A stretch of 64,000 bases of DNA from Lentzea xinjiangensis (GTDB taxonomy: Bacteria > Actinomycetota > Actinomycetes > Mycobacteriales > Pseudonocardiaceae), in contig NZ_FOFR01000004.1 in assembly GCF_900110955.1 (NCBI RefSeq), positions 195,290 to 259,289 on the forward strand. Direction: 5' to 3'. The position numbers and the translations under genes were made by a program. This document shows positions 27,529-36,479 of this stretch, piece after piece; within the stretch, counting starts at the first letter, position 1, and each line of letters starts with the position of its first letter. The notes beneath the pieces were generated by a model. It saw only the letters and a list, made by a program, of their open reading frames with translations, did not search any database and was not told the DNA's origin.

Positions 27529-27606
27529 GCCCCTGTAGCCCAACTGGTAGAGGCAGGCCCCTTAAAAGGGTTTCAGTAGCGGTTCGACTCCCGCTCAGGG
27601 GCACCA
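27529..27606 (+). tRNA. tRNA-like gene, anticodon UAA (Leu-type), CCA encoded, odd cloverleaf
   Basis: Acceptor stem GCCCCTG/CAGGGGC (27529-27535 with 27596-27602) pairs perfectly, followed by A and an encoded CCA. The anticodon arm GGCCC-CTTAAAA-GGGTT gives anticodon TAA (27563-27565), which reads UUA leucine codons. The D arm has a three-pair stem and long loop, and the discriminator is A, both as in tRNA-Leu. However, the variable region is only about five bases, whereas Leu tRNAs have a long arm, and the T arm needs an eight-base loop or a mismatch. It is either an accessory tRNA of unusual shape or a decaying one. Confidence 0.7.
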
Positions 27607-27655
27607 GCGGCCTGCGTGAAGTAGGTCGTATCGAGGAAAACATGAGAGGACGGCA

Positions 27656-28126
27656 ATGACGGCAACGATTGAGCCTGCGGCCAAGCTCGCCCAGGCCAGG
27701 GTCTCGTCCGAGTTCCGCACGAAGTGGCGCAATCAGATCATGCAGGAGCACAGCCTGGAGTTGGTGGAGGCTGACCAGATCATCTCGGACACGTTGAGTT
27801 TCCTCACCGTGGGCATTGCCAATCGAACCGAATACCGGCCAAGCAAGAAGGTCGACATCGGTTGGCACCAGTTCATCTTGAACACCCAGGAGTACGCCGC
27901 GTTCTGCGCGCGGGAGGCCGGGTACTTCATCCACCACGCCCCCGATGAGTTCACCGCGCCGCGCCGCGACGAGGCCGCGGTCCGAGAGGCGCTCGCACCT
28001 ACGGTGGAGGCCATCACCAAGGCCGGGCTGCCGTTCCACCCGGAGCTGTGGCAGTCAGGCGGCGACCGGTGCTCCCAGTGCCACAGTGGGTGCACCAACT
28101 GCGGCCAGGGCGACGACCCTCACTAG
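27656..28126 (+). CDS. GRDP-like protein with cysteine-rich tail
   Basis: 156 residues. ATG 27656 with GAGAGGA six bases upstream. The core has DIGWHQFILNTQEYAAFC and YFIHHAPDE, the pattern of glycine-rich-domain-containing-protein-like (PF07173) sequences. The C-terminus carries CSQCHSGCTNCG, a likely zinc or redox site. It lies 49 bases after the tRNA and 24 bases before the kinase-like gene, all on one strand. Biochemical role unknown. Confidence 0.7.
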   Translation: MTATIEPAAKLAQARVSSEFRTKWRNQIMQEHSLELVEADQIISDTLSFLTVGIANRTEYRPSKKVDIGWHQFILNTQEYAAFCAREAGYFIHHAPDEFTAPRRDEAAVREALAPTVEAITKAGLPFHPELWQSGGDRCSQCHSGCTNCGQGDDPH

Positions 28127-28186
28127 CAGCCGAGACAGAGGAGCCCGACGATCAAGCGCCTTAACTGGAGCGACCTGCCCGCAGGT

Positions 28187-29017
28187 GTGGCCGCCGCCGT
28201 CAGCGAGCGCACAGGCCGCGTCACCGAAGCCGAGGATGCCTCCGCCGGCCGCAACTCTGCGGTTGCCGCATCGCTTCTGACGGCTGGCGGCTGGGTCTTC
28301 TGCAAGGGCATCAAGGTGGACGACCCTCAGTCGTTCATGCACCGCAACGAAGCTGCGGTGAACCCCTTCCTGCCTCAGGATGTGGCTCCGCGGCTGTTGT
28401 GGCAGGTCGAGAGCGGCGGGTGGTTGCTGCTCGGGTTCGAGCACGTCGCGGGACAGCACGCTGACTACTCGCCGAACTCGCCGGACCTGCCGCTCGTGGC
28501 AAAGACCGTGCAGGTGATCAGCCAGACCGAAGCGCCAACGATCGCGGACGACAGGCGCGCGATTCAGGGACAGTGGGCGGCGGCCCTGGACCGAGAACTG
28601 GCCCTCGCACCGCCCGACAACGCCCACTCGTGGTCACGTGAGAACGTGCCGACGATCGAGGAGTGGGCACGGCGTGCCCCGTCCTACCTTGGCGGCTCCG
28701 CGTTGATCCACTCCGACCTCAACCCGTTCAACGTCCTCGTGGCAGATCGGGCACAGGTCGTGGACTGGGCGTGGTGGAAGACGGGACCCGCATGGGTCGA
28801 CGCCGCGCACCTCGTCGTGCGCTTGGTTGCCGCCGGGCACTCCCCAGCGGAAGCAGAGGCGTGGGCCGCCCAGTTCGACGGGTTCGACTTTGTAGAGCCT
28901 GACGGCATAACGGCGTTCGCCGCCTCGCTGGTGCGTCTCTGGGAACGGAAGTTCGCGGGGACCGAGGCTACGGATGCCGCGGTGCGCTGGCTTGAGCACA
29001 GGCTCAACAGCCGCTGA
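28187..29017 (+). CDS. Aminoglycoside-phosphotransferase-fold kinase-like protein
   Basis: 276 residues as given from GTG 28187. The APH catalytic loop is clear: IHSDLNPFNVLV (catalytic Asp, metal Asn) and VVDWAWWKTGPAWVD in place of DFG. The open frame continues upstream, giving KRLNWSDLP, which resembles the usual family start, and GAGGAG lies seven bases before an ATC codon at 28151. The true start may therefore be that ATC or CTG 28175. The N-lobe has VFCKGIK with the likely ATP-binding Lys. The substrate could be a small molecule or a macromolecule. Confidence 0.75.
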   Translation: MAAAVSERTGRVTEAEDASAGRNSAVAASLLTAGGWVFCKGIKVDDPQSFMHRNEAAVNPFLPQDVAPRLLWQVESGGWLLLGFEHVAGQHADYSPNSPDLPLVAKTVQVISQTEAPTIADDRRAIQGQWAAALDRELALAPPDNAHSWSRENVPTIEEWARRAPSYLGGSALIHSDLNPFNVLVADRAQVVDWAWWKTGPAWVDAAHLVVRLVAAGHSPAEAEAWAAQFDGFDFVEPDGITAFAASLVRLWERKFAGTEATDAAVRWLEHRLNSR

Positions 29018-29031
29018 AGCTGGCGCACGCG

Positions 29032-29063
29032 AGAGCCCCGTCGAAGGGATCGACGGGGGCTCT
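29032..29063 (+). terminator. Terminator of the tRNA/kinase transcript
   Basis: A 13-14-bp stem (29032-29044 with 29050-29063, one bulge) followed by TTTG, 15 bases past the kinase stop. It closes the plus-strand set of the island. Confidence 0.75.
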
Positions 29064-29193
29064 TTGCTGTCTGGCTGGCTTCAGGTCACGCGGTGGCGGC
29101 GTCCTCCGTGTGGATGGTTGACCTGCTCGGCGCCGGTGTTCGCAGCACCGCCCGGACCCGCTCTGCCTGAACTCTCTCAAGTTGGCCAGATCG

Positions 29194-29367
29194 GCACACC
29201 TTGGTCACGATCTCCAGCGACTCGCGCCGCTCGCCCTTGAGCGCCCCGCCGAGCACCGCCTCGGCAGCGGTGTTGGCGTAGACGTCGGCGGTGCCGAAGG
29301 TCGTGATCCCCGATTCGAGCGCCGCCTTGACGCAGGCGTGGCCTGCTCCTCCTCGACGGAACTTCAT
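29194..29367 (-). pseudogene. N-terminal remnant of the interrupted aldo/keto reductase
   Basis: From MKFRR at 29367, the frame reads ACVKAALESGITTFGTADVY and ends in ETVTKV-like sequence (IVTKVC), matching residues ~36-81 of the intact reductase. Residues 6 to about 35 are deleted and the catalytic Asp is Gly. It belongs with the C-terminal remnant at 22720-23022; about 150 central codons are gone. Confidence 0.8.
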
Positions 29368-29399
29368 ACATCGGAGCTGAACCGAAATCGTTCGTCCTG

Positions 29400-30035
29400 C
29401 TAATGAAGTTCCGGTGCGCGCCACACCAGGGAATACCGCCAGAACAGGTGTCTGCGGATCCGCGCGCCGGGCACGATCGCGGCCGCCGCCGCGCGGATCT
29501 CGGGAAGCGTCGGAGCTGTCGTCACGATGGGCATCTCGGCGTCGTGCGGCTTCCCGCCGCCACCGGTCACCGCCTTGGCGAGACCGACGAGGGCGTTCGC
29601 GGGCAACGCCACCAGCTCCACGGCCCTCTCGGCGGGCGTCGACGTGAGGTACAGCCCGATGACGATCAACAGCCCGCCCGGCGCGGTCAGCTCCGCGAGC
29701 CGGGCGAGGCCCGCGCGCAGCGGCAGGTGGTGCAGGCTCGCCTCGGCGGTGACGACGTCGTAGCGCCCCAGCTCGTGGGTGAGCACGTCACCGTGGATCC
29801 ACCGGACGCGGTCACCGCCGGCCGCACGGGCGCGTTCGACCATGCGGGCGTCGGCGTCGATCGCGGTGACCTCGGCGGCGTCGATCGACCGGGCCAGGTC
29901 GCCGAGCCCGCAGCCGACGTCGAGCGCCGACCGGGCCCCGGACGGCAGCCGCCGGAGCAGCCGGCGGCGGTACCACGCGTTGTGGTCCCACCGCAGCCGC
30001 TCCGGCAGCCGGAGCTTGCGCTGCTCCGCGCGCAC
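29400..30035 (-). CDS. Class I SAM-dependent methyltransferase
   Basis: 211 residues. SAM-binding motif I is LDVGCGLGDLAR, with acidic AIDAD after strand 2 and the post-motif DVVTAEASLHHLP. The RWDHNAWYRRRLLRRLP start is common in a family of small actinobacterial methyltransferases. Substrate unknown. GTG 30035 follows the DUF3043 stop with no gap, so it is co-transcribed with it. Confidence 0.8.
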   Translation of the reverse strand: MRAEQRKLRLPERLRWDHNAWYRRRLLRRLPSGARSALDVGCGLGDLARSIDAAEVTAIDADARMVERARAAGGDRVRWIHGDVLTHELGRYDVVTAEASLHHLPLRAGLARLAELTAPGGLLIVIGLYLTSTPAERAVELVALPANALVGLAKAVTGGGGKPHDAEMPIVTTAPTLPEIRAAAAAIVPGARIRRHLFWRYSLVWRAPELH

Positions 30036-30662
30036 CTACTTGATGGCTTCGCCCGGCTTCACGCGCGGCTTGGGCACGCGCAGCCGGCGGAGCTGGCTCG
30101 CGCGGATGAACGAGTACCAGCCGATGGAGATGCCCTTGATCGGCTCGGTCGGGAACTTCGCCCGCACCCGCCGCGTGACGATCCGGCCGAGGACCAGGCC
30201 CTCGATGATCATCGCGAGCAGCATGAACGTCGTCGCGAGCGTCGCGTACCGCTGCACGGCGAGCGAGGGCGTCAGCAGCGCCACGAACACCAGGATCGCG
30301 AGCGGCATGAACAGGCCCATGAGGTTGCGGCGCGAGTCGACGAGGTCGCGGATGTACGCCTTCACCGGACCGCGGTCGCGCGGCAGCAGGTACTTGTCCT
30401 CGCCCGCCATCATGCGCTGACGGCGCTCGACGGCCGCGGCACGGCGCTCTTCCTTGCTCACCTTGTTGCCGCGCATGCGCTTGAAGGCCTCGCGCTGCGT
30501 GCGGGGCGGCGGCGGGACGGGCCCGGAGCGCCTGGCCTGCGCCTCACGCCGCTTCGGCGTGGGCCTGCCCTTGCCCGCCGGGCGGGTGGAGTCGGCGGCC
30601 TCGGCGGCCGGCTCGGCGGCCGGGGCTTCGGTGTCGGCGGTGTTGCGGCGCAGGAACCTCAC
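30036..30662 (-). CDS. DUF3043 membrane protein
   Basis: 208 residues from GTG 30662 (VRFLRRN). A long Pro/Ala/Arg-rich cytoplasmic N-terminus, then KYLLPRDRGPVKAYIRDLVD, the DUF3043 signature, and two membrane spans (about 115-160). The orthologue Rv2206 lies in the same place in mycobacteria. Function unknown. Divergent from the glycerate kinase, 42 bases apart. Confidence 0.85.
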   Translation of the reverse strand: MRFLRRNTADTEAPAAEPAAEAADSTRPAGKGRPTPKRREAQARRSGPVPPPPRTQREAFKRMRGNKVSKEERRAAAVERRQRMMAGEDKYLLPRDRGPVKAYIRDLVDSRRNLMGLFMPLAILVFVALLTPSLAVQRYATLATTFMLLAMIIEGLVLGRIVTRRVRAKFPTEPIKGISIGWYSFIRASQLRRLRVPKPRVKPGEAIK

Positions 30663-30704
30663 GGCACAAGGGTAGGACAGTGGTCCTTCTGTACCTTTCG
30701 CGAG

Positions 30705-31739
30705 GTGCGCGTACTCATCGCTCCGGACTGCTTCGGTGGCACCCTGACGGCCCGCGAGGCCGCCGATGCCATCGCCACCGGCTGGCGTGCCGCCAAGCCC
30801 GGCGACACCGTCGTCGAACGCCCGCTGGCCGACGGCGGCCCCGGTTTCGTCGACGTCCTGCACGCGGGGCTGGGCGGCGAGGTCCGGCACGTCACCGTCA
30901 CCGGCCCGCTGGGCGACCCCGTCGAAGCCCGCTGGCTCAGCGTGTGCACGGGCGGCCGGCGCTTCGCCTACGTCGAGTCCGCCGAAGCGTGCGGCCTGCA
31001 CCTCATCCCGGCGGAGGCCCGTGCGCGCGCCTGCGAGACCGCGACCACCCGCGGCGTCGGCGAGCTCGTCGCGGCCGCGGCGGCCGGCAGCGAAGTCGTC
31101 ACGGTCGGGCTCGGCGGCTCCGGCACGACCGACGGTGGCGCCGGCCTGCTCGCCGCCCTCGCCGAGGCCGGCACCGACCTGGCCGGTGTGTCGCTGGTCG
31201 CCGCGTCCGACGTCGAGAACCCGCTGCTCGGCCCGCACGGTGCCGCGCGCACGTTCGGCCCGCAGAAGGGCGCGTCCCCACAGGCCGTCGAGCGGCTGGA
31301 GGCCAGGCTCGCCGCGATGGACGTGCTCCGGCCCGTGGCCGGCGTGCCCGGTGCCGGAGCGGCCGGCGGTCTCGGCGCCGCGCTCCTCTCGCTGGGCGCC
31401 GAGGTGCGCTCCGGCGCGGGCCTCGTCCGCGAGCTCACCGGGCTCGACGCCGCGCTCGACGCGGCCGACGTCGTCATCACCGGCGAGGGCAGCTTCGACT
31501 GGCAGTCGCTGCGGGGCAAGCTCATCACCGCCGTCGCCGCGGGCGCGGCCGAGCGCGGCATCCCCTGCGTCGCCATCGCGGGCCAGGTCAGCGTCGGCCG
31601 CCGCGAGATGGGCGCCGCCGGCGTCCAGGAGGCCTACTCGGTCTCCGAGCACGCCGGCTCCGTGCAGACGTCGCTCGCGCACCCCCGCGACAGCCTCGTC
31701 GCGACGGCCCGGCACGTCGCGGGGCAGTGGTCGCGGTAG
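30705..31739 (+). CDS. glxK: Glycerate kinase
   Basis: 344 residues. Type GK-II fold: VLIAPDCFGGTLTAREAADAI at the start (nucleotide-binding), PLADGGPGF and GLGGSGTTDGGAG. It phosphorylates glycerate to 2- or 3-phosphoglycerate. GTG 30705. Orthologue position Rv2205c. The gene symbol reflects the family and not a proven pathway. Confidence 0.88.
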   Translation: MRVLIAPDCFGGTLTAREAADAIATGWRAAKPGDTVVERPLADGGPGFVDVLHAGLGGEVRHVTVTGPLGDPVEARWLSVCTGGRRFAYVESAEACGLHLIPAEARARACETATTRGVGELVAAAAAGSEVVTVGLGGSGTTDGGAGLLAALAEAGTDLAGVSLVAASDVENPLLGPHGAARTFGPQKGASPQAVERLEARLAAMDVLRPVAGVPGAGAAGGLGAALLSLGAEVRSGAGLVRELTGLDAALDAADVVITGEGSFDWQSLRGKLITAVAAGAAERGIPCVAIAGQVSVGRREMGAAGVQEAYSVSEHAGSVQTSLAHPRDSLVATARHVAGQWSR

Positions 31740-31756
31740 CCGGCGCCGCGGGCGTG

Positions 31757-31799
31757 CCGATATATCGGTGGACGCGCAGGTGGTCTACGTGACAGTCAC
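31757..31799. promoter_or_regulatory. Two short palindromes upstream of the Fe-S protein gene
   Basis: CCGATATATCGG (31757-31768, perfect) and GTGAC-A-GTCAC (31789-31799) lie 110-150 bases before the ErpA-type gene, in the only sizeable gap after glycerate kinase. They may be regulator sites. Confidence 0.35.
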
Positions 31800-31909
31800 C
31801 ACTTGGGTCGACATGGCCGCGTGTTGTGGGACCATGGAAGTGGAACAAAGCGGGGAACGCCCGTGTTGTTGAGGGGCGAACCGCCCGCAAAGGACCTCTT
31901 AGGAGAGCC

Positions 31910-32278
31910 ATGACGACCGCTCAGGAAGCCGCTTCGACCTCCGAGGCGCCCACCCACGGCGTGACGCTGACCGATGCGGCCGCCTCCAAGGCCAAGGCGC
32001 TGCTCGACCAGGAGGGCCGCGACGACATGCACCTGCGCATCGCCGTCCAGCCCGGCGGTTGCGCTGGTCTGCGCTACCAGCTTTTCTTCGACGAGCGCTC
32101 GCTCGACGGGGACGCGCTGGTCGACTTCAACGGCATGAAGGTCGCCGTTGACCGCATGAGCGCGCCCTACGTCGAAGGCGCCGTCATCGACTTCGTGGAC
32201 ACGATCGAGAAGCAGGGCTTCACGATCGACAACCCGAACGCCGGCGGGTCCTGCGCCTGCGGCGACTCCTTCCACTAA
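31910..32278 (+). CDS. erpA: A-type iron-sulfur cluster insertion protein (ErpA/HesB family)
   Basis: 122 residues from ATG 31910, with AGGAGAG three bases upstream. The three conserved cysteines are present: GGCAGLRY and the C-terminal GGSCACGDSF. It delivers Fe-S clusters to apoproteins, and LipA and respiratory proteins are typical clients. It is about 15 residues longer at the N-terminus than minimal ErpA. Rv2204c is in the same place. Confidence 0.9.
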   Translation: MTTAQEAASTSEAPTHGVTLTDAAASKAKALLDQEGRDDMHLRIAVQPGGCAGLRYQLFFDERSLDGDALVDFNGMKVAVDRMSAPYVEGAVIDFVDTIEKQGFTIDNPNAGGSCACGDSFH

Positions 32279-32288
32279 GGCGACTGAC

Positions 32289-32331
32289 GCGCGAGGCCGC
32301 GTTCCCGCTCGTCGGGAACGCGGCCTCGCGC
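32289..32331 (+). terminator. Terminator after the Fe-S protein gene
   Basis: A perfect 18-bp stem (32289-32306 with 32314-32331), 7-nt loop GCTCGTC, 10 bases after the stop. Confidence 0.85.
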
Positions 32332-32346
32332 TGTGTCCGGACTCCG

Positions 32347-32388
32347 GTGTCAAGACCGGGGTGCCAGGACCGGGGTGTCAGGACCGGG
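32347..32388. repeat. Three tandem 14-bp units
   Basis: GTGTCAAGACCGGG, GTGCCAGGACCGGG and GTGTCAGGACCGGG follow each other directly, with related ACCGGG fragments continuing to about 32460. Non-coding as far as I can see; length may vary between strains. Confidence 0.6.
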
Positions 32389-32473
32389 GACCAGGGAAAC
32401 TGCCAGGTCCCGACCGGGCAGACTGGGCCGAACGGACTGGAACCGGGCGGACCGGGAAGTGGGACCCTGGGGG

Positions 32474-32647
32474 TCAGACGCCGTACTCGGCGAGGCCTTC
32501 GACCTGGTGGGCGCACCTCTCGTCGACCTGCCAGGGCGCGGCGTCGCGCGGGGCGGGCAGGGGGTGCTCGGGATGGGTCAGGGCGAAGGGGAGCTGTGCG
32601 CAGTCGTCGATCAGTTCACTCATCGTGCTGGCCTCGGGGATCGTCAC
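32474..32647 (-). CDS. Conserved small acidic protein
   Basis: 57 residues from GTG 32647 (ATG 32623 possible). SELIDDCAQLPFALTHPEHP and a closing WQVDERCAHQVEGLAEYGV, with two cysteines. It resembles short actinobacterial proteins of unknown function found beside adenosine kinase. Divergent from adoK. Confidence 0.6.
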   Translation of the reverse strand: MTIPEASTMSELIDDCAQLPFALTHPEHPLPAPRDAAPWQVDERCAHQVEGLAEYGV

Positions 32648-32726
32648 GCGTCGACCGTATGACGATGGTGTGACCTGCGATAGTCCTACCAAACGGTAGT
32701 CTTCACCGCTGCACTCGCCAGGGTGA

Positions 32727-33737
<1,011 letters not shown>

Positions 33738-33744
33738 TCGGACA

Positions 33745-34509
33745 ATGGGGACGTACCTGTTCGGCGACACCGCCGAGTTGCTCGATCCGCACTTCGACGC
33801 GCTGAGCTCCCTGCTCGACGCGGGCACGTTCGCCCGCGTCGAGCAACTGGGCATCGCGAACGGCTGGCGCTGCCTCGAGGTCGGCGGCGGCGGGGGATCG
33901 GTGGCGAACTGGCTCGCCGACGTCGTCGCGCCGTCCGGGCACGTGACGGTCACCGACATCGACGTCTCCCGGCTGGAGGAGCGGGACAACGTCACCGTCC
34001 TGGAGCACGACGTGGTGTCCGGCGTCCTGCCCGGCAACGCCTACGACCTGGTCCACGCCCGCCTGGTGCTCTTCCACCTGCCCGCCCGCGAGGCCGTCCT
34101 GCGCAAGCTGCGCGACGCGTTGCGCCCCGGCGGCTGGCTCGTGCTCGACGAGTTCGACTGCCTCCCGCTGGAGGTCCTCTCCGCCGCCCCCGACGACGCG
34201 AAGCTGATCATGCGGGTGAAGAACGCCCTGCTGACGCTGCTCGACCACACGGGCGCCGAGCTGGCGTGGGGCGCGCGCATCGAGAGGGCGCTGTCCGACG
34301 CCGGGCTGCACGACGTCAGCGGTTCCCGCGAGGTGCAGGAGTGGGAGGGCGGCTCATCGGGCTGCCGGCTGCTCGCGACGACCGCCCGCCTGGTGCGCGC
34401 GAAGCTGCCGCTCTCCGACGACGAGTTCGCCCGCTACCTGGAGCTGATGGCGTCACCGGAGACCGTCGTGAGCTCCTACGCGATCTGCAGCGCGCAAGGG
34501 CGCAGATGA
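33745..34509 (+). CDS. SAM-dependent methyltransferase
   Basis: 254 residues from ATG 33745. Motif I is CLEVGGGGGSVANWLA, acidic TDIDVSRL after strand 2, then YDLVHARLVLFHLP and LRPGGWLVLDEFD. Substrate unknown. It begins seven bases after adoK and is probably co-transcribed. Ends at a terminator shared with asnB. Confidence 0.85.
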   Translation: MGTYLFGDTAELLDPHFDALSSLLDAGTFARVEQLGIANGWRCLEVGGGGGSVANWLADVVAPSGHVTVTDIDVSRLEERDNVTVLEHDVVSGVLPGNAYDLVHARLVLFHLPAREAVLRKLRDALRPGGWLVLDEFDCLPLEVLSAAPDDAKLIMRVKNALLTLLDHTGAELAWGARIERALSDAGLHDVSGSREVQEWEGGSSGCRLLATTARLVRAKLPLSDDEFARYLELMASPETVVSSYAICSAQGRR

Positions 34510-34543
34510 GCGGAAGGGCCCCTCCGCGGAGGGGCCCTTCCGC
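34510..34543. terminator. Bidirectional terminator between methyltransferase and asnB
   Basis: A perfect 16-bp stem (34510-34525 with 34528-34543) directly after the methyltransferase stop and seven bases before the asnB stop on the other strand. Confidence 0.85.
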
Positions 34544-34550
34544 CACACGC

Positions 34551-36479
34551 CTACAGCTTGACCGGGTACTGCGGCTCCGGCACCACCGGCTGGATGCGGC
34601 CCTCGACGAAGATGCCGTGCCAGATCATGAACACCAGCAGCGCCCAGATCCGCCGGCTGTGGTCGAGCACCCCGGAGCGGTGCTCCTCGATCAGCCGCAG
34701 CACGGCGTTCTTGTCGATGTACTGATCGGTCTGCGACGAGCGCACGACGTCGACGGCCCAGTCGTGCATCTCGTCCTTGAGCCAGTGCCGGATCGGCACC
34801 GGGAAGCCGAGCTTGCGGCGGTTCAGCACGTGCGCGGGCACGATGTCGCGGATGGCCCTGCGCAGGGCGAACTTCGTCGTCTCCGGCGTGATCTTCAGCT
34901 CGGTGGGGATCTGCGAGGCGATCTTGAAGACCTCGGGGTCCAGGAACGGGACGCGCAGCTCCAGCGAGTTCGCCATGGTCATCTTGTCGGCCTTGACCAG
35001 GATGTCACCGCGCAGCCAGGTGAACAGGTCGACGTGCTGCATGCGCGTGACCGGGTCCCAGTCCCGCGACTCGCGGTACGGCTGGGCCGTGACGTCCACG
35101 TGCGAGACCGCCGGGTCGTAGGTGCGCAGCACCTGGCGCAGGTGGTCGTCGAGGAAGATGCGCGCGTTGCCGTAGTAGCGCTCCTCCAGGGTGAGCGAGC
35201 CGCGCCGCAGCAGGTCCTTGCCGCGCACACCGTGCGGGATCTTCGTCGAGACCTTGCCCATCGCCTTGCGCAGCGCGCCCGGCACCTTCTCGAACGCCGC
35301 CAGCGACAGCGGCTCGCGGTAGATCGTGTACCCGCCGAAGAGCTCGTCCGCGCCCTCGCCGGACAGCACGACCTTGACGTACTGGCGGGCCTCGCGCGCG
35401 ATGAACCACAGCGGCACCAGCGCCGGGTCGGCCACCGGGTCGTCGAGGTACCAGGTGATCAGCGGCAGGGCGTCCATCATCTCCTGCGCGCTGACCGTGC
35501 GGACGACGTGCTTCACCCCGATCAGCGCCGCCGACTCCGCGGCCACGTCGACCTCGGAGAAGCCCTGCCGCTCGAAGCCCGTGGTGAACGTGATCAGGTC
35601 CGGGTTGTGCTCCTTGGCGAGCGCCGCCACGACCGTCGAGTCGATGCCGCCGGACAGGAACGAGCCGACCGTCACGTCCGCGCGCATGTGCTTGGCGACC
35701 GAGTCGCGCAACGCGGCGGTGATCTCGTCGTAGAGCGCGTTCGCCTCGGCCTCGCCGTTGACGGTCCGCACCTTGAACTGCGCCGGGAAGTAGCGCTCGA
35801 ACCGCGGGGCCTGGCCCGGCACGAGCGTGAACGAGTGGCCGGACTCGACGCGGAAGATCCGGTCGTGCAGCGACGCCGGCTCGGGCACGTACTGCAGCGT
35901 GAGGTAGTGCTGCAGGCCCTTGACGTTCATCTTCGGCGCGACGCCGAGCACGGGGGCGATCTCCAGCAGGATCTTCTTCTCGCTGGCGAAGGCGACGCCG
36001 CTCTGGCCCTGCGCCCAGTACAGGGGCTTGATGCCGAACGGGTCGCGGCCGCCGAACACGATCCCGCGCTCGGAGTCCCAGATCATGAACGCGAACATGC
36101 CGCGCAGCTTCGTGATGGCCGAGGGGCCGAGGTAGTGGTAGGCGGCGACGATGGTCTCGGTGTCGCCGTCGGTGTGGAAGACCGCGCCGTGGGACTCGGT
36201 GAGCTCCGCCCGCAGCTCGAGGTAGTTGTAGACCTCGCCGTTGAAGTTGATCGTGTACCGGCTCGGCGACTCCGGCGGACCCCAGGTCAGGGGCTGGTGG
36301 GAGTGCTCGATGTCGATGATGGCGAGGCGGTTGAACCCGAACACGACCTCGTCGACCCGCCGGGTGCCGCTCTCGTCCGGCCCGCGGTGCCGCATGCAGC
36401 GCAGCGCGGCCTCCACAGCCGGACGCGCGTGTTCAGCCTCGTTCTCGCTGGGGCATACAAGTCCTGCCAGGCCGCACAA
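34551..36479 (-). CDS. asnB: Asparagine synthetase (glutamine-hydrolysing)
   Basis: 642 residues. N-terminal class II glutaminase with Cys2 as nucleophile (CGLAGLV), MRHRGPDESG, NGEVYNY; C-terminal synthetase with the ATP pyrophosphatase loop SGGIDST and SGEGADELFGGY. The start is taken as TTG 36479, since only this places the catalytic Cys directly after the initiator Met; an upstream ATG at 36500 would bury it. Rv2201 is the orthologue. Divergent from ctaC. Confidence 0.93.
   Translation of the reverse strand: MCGLAGLVCPSENEAEHARPAVEAALRCMRHRGPDESGTRRVDEVVFGFNRLAIIDIEHSHQPLTWGPPESPSRYTINFNGEVYNYLELRAELTESHGAVFHTDGDTETIVAAYHYLGPSAITKLRGMFAFMIWDSERGIVFGGRDPFGIKPLYWAQGQSGVAFASEKKILLEIAPVLGVAPKMNVKGLQHYLTLQYVPEPASLHDRIFRVESGHSFTLVPGQAPRFERYFPAQFKVRTVNGEAEANALYDEITAALRDSVAKHMRADVTVGSFLSGGIDSTVVAALAKEHNPDLITFTTGFERQGFSEVDVAAESAALIGVKHVVRTVSAQEMMDALPLITWYLDDPVADPALVPLWFIAREARQYVKVVLSGEGADELFGGYTIYREPLSLAAFEKVPGALRKAMGKVSTKIPHGVRGKDLLRRGSLTLEERYYGNARIFLDDHLRQVLRTYDPAVSHVDVTAQPYRESRDWDPVTRMQHVDLFTWLRGDILVKADKMTMANSLELRVPFLDPEVFKIASQIPTELKITPETTKFALRRAIRDIVPAHVLNRRKLGFPVPIRHWLKDEMHDWAVDVVRSSQTDQYIDKNAVLRLIEEHRSGVLDHSRRIWALLVFMIWHGIFVEGRIQPVVPEPQYPVKL

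Larger units (their letters stand above)
23023..29193. mobile_element. Genomic island inserted in an aldo/keto reductase gene
   Basis: About 6.2 kb between the two halves of a broken minus-strand reductase. Content differs from the flanks: lower GC, small hypothetical proteins, an XRE-TPR regulator, a tRNA-like gene and an APH-fold kinase. It separates cobU from the methyltransferase/DUF3043 genes that are close together in the mycobacterial order. No integrase, transposase or terminal repeat is visible, so the mechanism of entry is unknown. The intact reductase inside may have come with it or arisen by recombination between paralogues. Confidence 0.65.

Noticed and set aside
27529..27606. 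The tRNA as the integration target of the island
   Set aside because: It is well inside the island, not at an end, and I see no second copy of its 3' half at either boundary. The boundaries are the two reductase fragments.
32339..32470. CRISPR-like array
   Set aside because: Units are directly adjacent and only 14 bp, with no spacers and no cas genes anywhere in the window.
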